From: Pararhizobium_B sp051960215
Lineage (GTDB): Bacteria > Pseudomonadota > Alphaproteobacteria > Rhizobiales > Rhizobiaceae
Assembly: GCA_051960215.1 (NCBI GenBank)
Contig: JBQCEN010000034.1
Coordinates: 1-17,735, forward strand
Reading direction: 5' to 3'
DNA length: 17,735 nt
This document shows, piece after piece, positions 13,159 through 17,735 of the stretch (its first letter is position 1; the number at the start of each line of letters is the position of its first letter). A program made the position numbers and the translations under genes. The notes below the pieces were generated by a model that saw only the letters and a program-made list of their open reading frames with translations, did no database searches and was not told the origin of the DNA.

Positions 13159-13344
13159 ATGACTAAGATCACCAAGCGGATCGTCGACGCCGCAGGTCCC
13201 CGCGAAAAGGACTACGTCATCTGGGATGATGAACTACCCAGTTTTGGCCTCCGCGACTTCACCTCGGGGAAGCGGAGCTATGTGATCCAGTACCGCGCGG
13301 CTGGACGCTCGCGACGGTACACGATCGGCCTCCACGGGGTGTGA
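13159..13344 (+). CDS. Integrase N-terminal arm-binding domain (DUF4102), split off by frameshift, 61 aa
   Basis: ATG at 13159 follows ACGGAA at about 6 nt, a better start than the upstream in-frame ATG at 13108. The peptide MTKITKRIVDAAGPREKDYV, WDDELPSFGLRDFTSGKRSY, IQYRAAGRSRRYTIGLHGV is a clear DUF4102 arm-type DNA-binding domain, the N-terminus of P4-like tyrosine integrases. It ends at TGA (13342-13344) exactly where intact relatives continue (L)TPxxAR.EA. The rest is in the next frame, overlapping by 4 bp (GTGA). Loss of one base, or gain of a TG in GTGTG at 13339-13343, would explain the break. As a free chain this domain could still bind arm sites but not catalyse recombination. Confidence 0.75.
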   Translation: MTKITKRIVDAAGPREKDYVIWDDELPSFGLRDFTSGKRSYVIQYRAAGRSRRYTIGLHGV

Positions 13345-14510
13345 CACCAGACACCGCCCGGCAGGAGGCGAAAGTTCAGTTCGGTCGCGTTGCCAGCGGC
13401 GACAACCCAGCAGAGGAACGGCAACTCGACCACAAGGCGATCACGGTGAAGGAACTCTGCGCGCGGTATATCGCCGACCTCGAAGCAGGTCTTATCCTCG
13501 GGAAGGGTGGACGTCCGAAGAAGTCTACGACCGTCGGCACCGACACCGGTCGCATCAACCGACACATCATCCCGCTCATCGGCACGAGACGGGTCAAGGA
13601 CCTCATGAAAGCCGACATCAACAAGGTTCTCAAAGACATCATGGCCGGGAAGACCCGCACCTCCGTCAAGACCGGCAAGCTGCGTGGCAAAGCGATCGTA
13701 CGGGGTGGCGCGGGTACCGCGACCCGGACTGTCGGGCTGCTTGGCGGCATCCTCACTTACGCCGTCGAGGCCGGCATCATTGAACACAATCCCGCGCACG
13801 GTCTGCGCAAACCCAAAGACCAGGTCCGTGACCGCCGGCTCACTGAGGACGAGTATCGAATTCTCGGCAAGATGCTCCGCGAGGCCGCCGTCAATGAAAA
13901 ATACGCTACGACCGTGCAGATCATTCGCCAGATCGCCCTCACGGGCTGCCGCCGGTCCGAGATCATAGAACTGATGTGGAAGGAGACGGACACCGACTCC
14001 AGTTGCTTGCGTCTCGTCGACAGCAAGGAGGGAGCTTCGATCCGTCCGATTGGTCTCCCGGTCGTCGAATACCTCGAGGAGCGACGGAGGGACCATTCCG
14101 GCACCTATGTGTTCCCCGGTCCCCGAATGGAGGATGGCGCCTTTGGTGGCTTCGCAAACCACTGGGAACAGATATTCAAAGGCTCTCCGCTGGCGGATGT
14201 GACGCCTCATGTCCTCCGCCACAGCTTCGCGAGCATCGCCAACCATCTCGGCTTCACGGAAGTGACGATCGCCGCCCTGGTAGGCCATTCGAAGGGCTCA
14301 GTCACGAGCAAGTATATCCACACGCTCGACACCGCCCTTATAATGGCGGCCGATACCATCTCCGGCTACATTCACGGGCTACTGAACGGTGTCCAATTCC
14401 AGCAGACGGCCTATGCGCTCGATCGCCACTCACGAAAAGCGGCACTCGCACAATTCTTAAAGGCGGCAGTGGGGACAGCAGGTGAAGCGGATCCCCGCCT
14501 CGCTGCATAG
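13341..14510 (+). CDS. int: Tyrosine integrase, core-binding and catalytic domains, 389 aa
   Basis: The GTG at 13341 overlaps the upstream stop and has no good ribosome binding site; co-linear fusion with the preceding 61 residues would restore a normal integrase of about 450 aa. The core-binding domain covers about residues 33-155 (ITVKELCARYIADLEAGL). The catalytic domain has every active-site residue: R204 in TGCRRSEI, K229 in VDSKEG, H290 and R293 in HVLRHSF, H316 in LVGHSK, and nucleophile Y325 in SKYIH. It lies 180 bp from the tRNA-Arg att fragment, transcribed away from it, as usual for tRNA-integrating islands. It most likely mediated insertion of the right-hand element. Present activity depends on whether the frame break is real, read through, or a sequencing error. 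Confidence 0.88.
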   Translation: MTPDTARQEAKVQFGRVASGDNPAEERQLDHKAITVKELCARYIADLEAGLILGKGGRPKKSTTVGTDTGRINRHIIPLIGTRRVKDLMKADINKVLKDIMAGKTRTSVKTGKLRGKAIVRGGAGTATRTVGLLGGILTYAVEAGIIEHNPAHGLRKPKDQVRDRRLTEDEYRILGKMLREAAVNEKYATTVQIIRQIALTGCRRSEIIELMWKETDTDSSCLRLVDSKEGASIRPIGLPVVEYLEERRRDHSGTYVFPGPRMEDGAFGGFANHWEQIFKGSPLADVTPHVLRHSFASIANHLGFTEVTIAALVGHSKGSVTSKYIHTLDTALIMAADTISGYIHGLLNGVQFQQTAYALDRHSRKAALAQFLKAAVGTAGEADPRLAA

Positions 14511-14609
14511 AAGCTAGGAATACGCCGAGCCCTGCGGGCTGCCATACGAGTGGGGGGGCATTAGCAAACACGCCGCCGTCTTACAAATTCCCATCTTCTG
14601 GCTTGCTAA
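14511..14609. other. Convergent gap between integrase and HEPN operon
   Basis: A 99-bp stretch between convergent genes with no ORF of interest. AGCCC (14528-14532), loop TGC, GGGCT (14536-14540) make a short hairpin without a T tract. A run of seven G follows near 14553-14559. Possibly a weak bidirectional terminator; nothing else is seen. Confidence 0.25.
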
Positions 14610-16045
14610 CTAAGCAGCGCGCGGCACGCGCCTGCAGTACAGGCAGAACCCTGCTTTCTTACCCTCCCGCACCACATATTTTTGTTTGCGGTCAGGGCAG
14701 CGCTCGACGGTGCACTGCGCCTGGAAGGTTGCCAGCCTGATCCGCTTCGCTACCTCATTCTCGGCGTTCTTTTTGATCGAGCGGATGGTCAATAGTGCAC
14801 TCCAGCCCGGCTGCTCAGCGATCTCACCGATCCACTCGCCGAACTCGTCCTTAAAAAACGCATCGATGAAAAAGAACGTTCTGGCTAGCAGCACCCGCAC
14901 TTCGCGATAACCGTATCGCGCGCCGCCATGCTGCAATTTGTTGCGCAGCCGCCGCAGATTGGCAATCGCGTCCAGATCGTCAGTTGCGAGGGTGACGCCC
15001 ATCGCATTGAGTGCGCTGAGAACGGCTGTATTGTTGAGATGCGTTGTATCCGCCCGTCCACTGAGTTGTTCCAGCCGCACCTTGAGTATCAATTCAAGGG
15101 CGTGAAAGAGATGCAGTACCCCTCGCCGTAGAGCGTCACCATCAGTGTGGCTCTCGCCATACGCTTCAGCCGCGGCGTTGAAGGACTGTACCGCATTTTC
15201 AGTGATGTCTACGCCGAACAGGTCGGAGGAAAGCTGCGCCGGGAGTAGTGGTGGTGGAGATTTGGCTTGGGTCCAGCCCGCCTCCATGAAATCTTCAATG
15301 CTAACTTCGCCTGCGCGCCATTCTGCGACCTTTTCGGGATCGCCACGAGAGAAAAATTCTATGTGCGAACTCATGTTCTCCCATACATCGGTCTCCCACA
15401 CCTTCTCAGCAGCGTAGATGTCCTGATATTCAATCGTGGGAATGTGAGCGTCATCGTCCAGCAGAACACCGTGCTCATCAAAAAGCGTCCGCCAATGTTG
15501 TTCTGTGAAGCCCGCCCCAATGCGCTTTGCAGGGGTGCAGCGAGAACGCAATGCAGTTTGCCGCAGTCCATGCAAATTACTCGTCGAGCCGTCGTGTAGA
15601 CCACCGCACCCGAGTGACATTGACAATAGTACAACATATCGTAGCGCTTGGCCTCGATTACCGCAAGTGCGCGCTCCGTGCCGCTCAGAAACGGGCGTGG
15701 CAGATACGCCCCGAAACAGTATCGATCGTAGGGAACCGGCTCTTCTGAGTACTGATATGGATCGCTTAAGCCCCACAACTCGGTGAAATAGCGGCGCTGT
15801 GCATCGCCCCACTCCTGCTTCAAATGTTCAAAAGGTGTCGTCGTTTCCTCATCGAAAAAGGTGTGGACACCCCATTCCTTCCCAATCGGCATCCGAAGAA
15901 TCTGCCGGTCAGCGAGAATGATTCCGCCTCGCGACCGGATGCGCAGGTTGACGTCTTCTAGAACGGCCTTCAAAGGAACTCCGGCATCGGCAAGGTCACG
16001 TCGCACATGCACGTAGATCTCGCTGACCGGCGGTGAGATAATCAT
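14610..16045 (-). pseudogene. Zinc-finger/HEPN-domain protein with one apparent frameshift (about 478 aa if repaired)
   Basis: Two overlapping minus-strand frames form one protein. The first (ATG at 16045) covers residues 1-177 to APLQSALG. Near 15515-15518 (a G4 run on the coding strand) the sense continues in another frame (AGFTEQHWRTLFDEHG) to the stop at 14610; one missing G explains it. Residues about 141-166 carry CQCHSG and CMDCGKLHC, a probable zinc finger. Residues about 305-400 look like a HEPN domain: RRGVLHLFHALELILKVRLE, then LRRLRNKLQHGGARYGYREV with the Rx4H ribonuclease motif (R368, H373). The C-terminus has a second zinc ribbon (C445, C450, C468, C471). Known: HEPN proteins with this motif are RNases of toxin and defence systems. 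Last gene of the helicase-PIN-HEPN operon. A real frameshift would remove HEPN; an error would leave it intact. Confidence 0.7.
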
Positions 16046-16102
16046 CGTGAAAGCTTTCGTTGGCGATTCTCGACGTCGATGACTCGCCCTAACCCTTCCT
16101 GA

Positions 16103-16870
16103 TCACCGCCAGTCCTTGGACGCATCGCGACTTTCGCTTCTCCTACGCGAGAACTCACCAGCGAGGGCCGTCCAATAGGGCTCATAGCGCACCAACAATT
16201 CGCTGGGCCGTATTATTTCAACACCGAAATCGCTCAAGCGCTCCCGGTGCTTCCAGAATGTCTTCCGATCTGTCGTTAGTACCGCTGGAATATTCGACAC
16301 GACAGCGTAACCTGCAACACGTCGATCTCCCTCGTCGCCCAGAAATGACAGGGGTCCGTCTTTGGCAAAAACCTCATCTAGCGACCCCACTCCTAAGCCT
16401 TTCAGAATGAGTGGAGACACCCGCAACAAACCCGTCGCGGTCAGCATGCCAATGGGCACGCCGGGGTAGGCTTTGTTCGAAATGTCTTGCTGATGCCGTC
16501 CGAAAAAACCGACGATGTCGTTAAGCCGCAAACCTCTCGCACCGCCAAAGCGCGACGCTTCTGTGGAATTCACACCGCAAACCAGCCAAGGATACCCGCC
16601 GCGATCCTCGAATTCTTTGTAGAGCACACCCAGATCGACAAGGTCATTGGCTATCTCGACACCGTAGTCGTTAGCGAGATTGAGCAGTGCGGCATCGTCC
16701 CACACTACCTGCCCCTTGTCTTCCAACTGTCGATCGACCCAGTCGAGGTTTTGGAGAATGCAAGTGTCAAGCAACTGAGGTTCCGGGGGGCGAAGCGCAT
16801 TGTCGATTAAATCCATTCGCTCGCTCGGGCTGGATATTGCCTCTAGGATTTCGTCTAAAGATGAAACCAT
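16103..16870 (-). CDS. PIN-like nuclease domain protein, 255 aa
   Basis: ATG at 16870 follows a TAAGGA motif, though at short spacing. The pattern is PIN-like: LLDTCILQNLDWVDRQLE near residue 35 holds the first acidic residue after a hydrophobic strand, VCGVNSTEASRFGG supplies a Glu in the middle, and GDEGDRRVAGYAVVSNIPAV with LTTDRKTFWKHRERLSDFGV gives the C-terminal acidic cluster, ending VEIIRPSELL as PIN domains typically do. About 100 residues between the N-terminal and C-terminal motifs make it longer than minimal VapC toxins; the extra part includes a Gly/Ser-rich loop (GRHQQDISNKAYPGVPIGML). Known: PIN domains are metal-dependent RNases. It starts 36 nt after the helicase stop and ends 57 nt before the HEPN gene, so the three are probably co-transcribed. 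No antitoxin-like small ORF is visible beside it. Confidence 0.72.
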   Translation of the reverse strand: MVSSLDEILEAISSPSERMDLIDNALRPPEPQLLDTCILQNLDWVDRQLEDKGQVVWDDAALLNLANDYGVEIANDLVDLGVLYKEFEDRGGYPWLVCGVNSTEASRFGGARGLRLNDIVGFFGRHQQDISNKAYPGVPIGMLTATGLLRVSPLILKGLGVGSLDEVFAKDGPLSFLGDEGDRRVAGYAVVSNIPAVLTTDRKTFWKHRERLSDFGVEIIRPSELLVRYEPYWTALAGEFSRRRSESRDASKDWR

Positions 16871-16906
16871 GGTCCTTACCTAGAGGCGCCGATCTACCAA
16901 CACAGG

Positions 16907-17735
16907 CTAGGCCAAAGCGACCCAGTCCACAAAATCACGTCGCTTGTCATGGACCATGCGCAGTGCGTCCATTACGAACCCCGATTGGGCGTTGATGTTG
17001 AGTACGAGGGTATCGATCGCACGTGTGAGCGGGATCATCACCCAGCGGGACGCGTGCTGCGCGGCCGTTTCCTCGGCGGTGCGATAGAGGTCATCAACGA
17101 CGTGACCTTCGGAGAACCACTGAGTACGCTTGTAGTCCCACAGTGTGTCGAGCTGGAAATTGATGACTGTCCAACCCTCCAGCCCACGGCAGGAGTCGTA
17201 CTGTACAAACCGCAGTTGATCGCGGTGCGTGGGAAAATGCTCGCGAACGTCCCGGCTCGTTCCGTCCCACACCATGCCGCCGCTGCGCTCGTAGATTGCG
17301 GCGGGTCGGCACAATTGGCCTGACGGACCAGGCGGTACCATGACGGGTGAAACGCAGGCGAGCAGGTCGACCGGCGCGTTTCCAAGAGCGCGCGCATCGT
17401 CACACCATCCCTGCAAGAGTTCAGGCCGACTGGCCAAATCACCCTCGACGACAATCACCCGACCGCCAGGGGCATCGCTATTCGGTTCGAGATCCCAATC
17501 TTCGATACCCAAACTTGCCGCCATGTCGCTGACGAAGGCGGCAAGGTTGGCCTTCATGCGCATGCAGCGAGTCAGCCGCCTTGCTCGCAACGATGTCTTC
17601 GGAACACCCTGCGACCAGTCGGCCACCGATTCCCGCACATACTGATCAACGCCATCTGAAACCGTCAGTCGCTCTGGCCCGTACAGATGGCGCAAGATTC
17701 CGATCTCGTCGGCCGGCCAGTCTTGCCCTTCGTCG
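16907..17735 (-). CDS. SF1 (UvrD/Rep-like) helicase, C-terminal part, 5' end beyond window
   Basis: The frame is open through the right edge, so only the last 275 or so residues are visible. The edge codons read DEGQDWPADEIGIL, which is helicase motif II (DExxD Walker B). Downstream, RFVQYDSCRGLEGWTVINFQ is motif V and SRWVMIPLTRAIDTLVLNI is motif VI (the LTRA.D.L arginine motif). This order identifies a superfamily 1 UvrD-type ATPase; the stretch between motifs II and V (about 160 residues) is compact. The N-terminal Walker A and any accessory nuclease domain lie outside the window. It is the first visible gene of a minus-strand operon with the PIN and HEPN genes. Known: SF1 helicases recur as sensor/motor components of defence systems. 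Housekeeping UvrD is unlikely given the neighbours and mobile setting. Confidence 0.85.
   Translation of the reverse strand, partial: DEGQDWPADEIGILRHLYGPERLTVSDGVDQYVRESVADWSQGVPKTSLRARRLTRCMRMKANLAAFVSDMAASLGIEDWDLEPNSDAPGGRVIVVEGDLASRPELLQGWCDDARALGNAPVDLLACVSPVMVPPGPSGQLCRPAAIYERSGGMVWDGTSRDVREHFPTHRDQLRFVQYDSCRGLEGWTVINFQLDTLWDYKRTQWFSEGHVVDDLYRTAEETAAQHASRWVMIPLTRAIDTLVLNINAQSGFVMDALRMVHDKRRDFVDWVALA

Noticed and set aside
13278..14288. Minus-strand open frame (336 codons) opposite the integrase
   Set aside because: The plus strand carries all tyrosine-recombinase catalytic residues, so the opposite frame is a codon-bias shadow.
16103..16870. Classical VapBC toxin-antitoxin pair
   Set aside because: The PIN-like protein is about twice VapC length and the adjacent genes are a helicase and a HEPN protein. 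No small antitoxin ORF lies next to it.

Overview
The window reads as GC-rich alphaproteobacterial chromosome (rhizobial- or sphingomonad-like; genus not resolvable). It appears to hold the junction of two mobile elements inserted at one tRNA-Arg(CCG) gene. Support: the partial Cro/C1-type regulator, the CHC2-like/Toprim/DUF927 replication genes and the P27/HK97 head genes are of types common in alphaproteobacterial prophages. Left of about 12.9 kb the sequence looks near 65% GC; right of about 14.5 kb it is visibly lower, near 50% in the one line counted.

Element A (1-12933, + strand except the first gene). A divergently transcribed repressor (1-217) faces an operator/promoter region (218-347). 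Next come an unknown early protein (348-806) with its own terminator, a probable DNA-binding protein (884-1654) and an AlpA/excisionase-like HTH protein (1697-1975). A replication block follows: a degenerate primase zinc-ribbon protein (1985-2272), a Toprim protein carrying the start of a DUF927 domain (2269-3519), the DUF927 ATPase (3512-4732) and two small coupled ORFs (4729-4848, 4841-5143). Six 9-bp repeats (4888-4992) lie in two groups of three and are a candidate replication origin. A head and packaging module ends the element: portal, prohead protease, major capsid, a capsid-associated protein, connector, a structural protein, adaptor, HNH nuclease, small and large terminase (5270-12857).

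Between TerL and the attachment site there are no tail, tape-measure, baseplate or lysis genes. Regulator, AlpA-like protein, primase/ATPase and a complete head/packaging set without tails is the plan of a capsid-forming phage-inducible chromosomal island (cfPICI): a satellite that builds its own capsid, packages its own DNA and borrows a helper phage's tails.

Junction. 12934-12978 is the 3' 45 nt of a tRNA-Arg(CCG) on the minus strand, starting exactly at the anticodon loop. From its orientation, the element that truncated the tRNA lies to the right. The left satellite and the right element therefore look like tandem occupants of one site.

Element B (12979 to the right edge). A tyrosine integrase (13159-14510) with all catalytic residues but a broken reading frame after its N-terminal domain is followed, on the opposite strand, by a three-gene operon: an SF1 (UvrD-like) helicase open at the window edge, a PIN-like nuclease, and a zinc-finger/HEPN protein with an Rx4H RNase motif whose frame is also broken. 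Helicase plus two RNase-type effectors next to an integrase suggests an uncharacterised anti-phage defence cassette. This is inference; no function is demonstrated.

Three genes (DUF927, integrase, HEPN) are interrupted by what look like single indels in short repeats. Sequencing error, slippage and true decay cannot be separated from the sequence alone.
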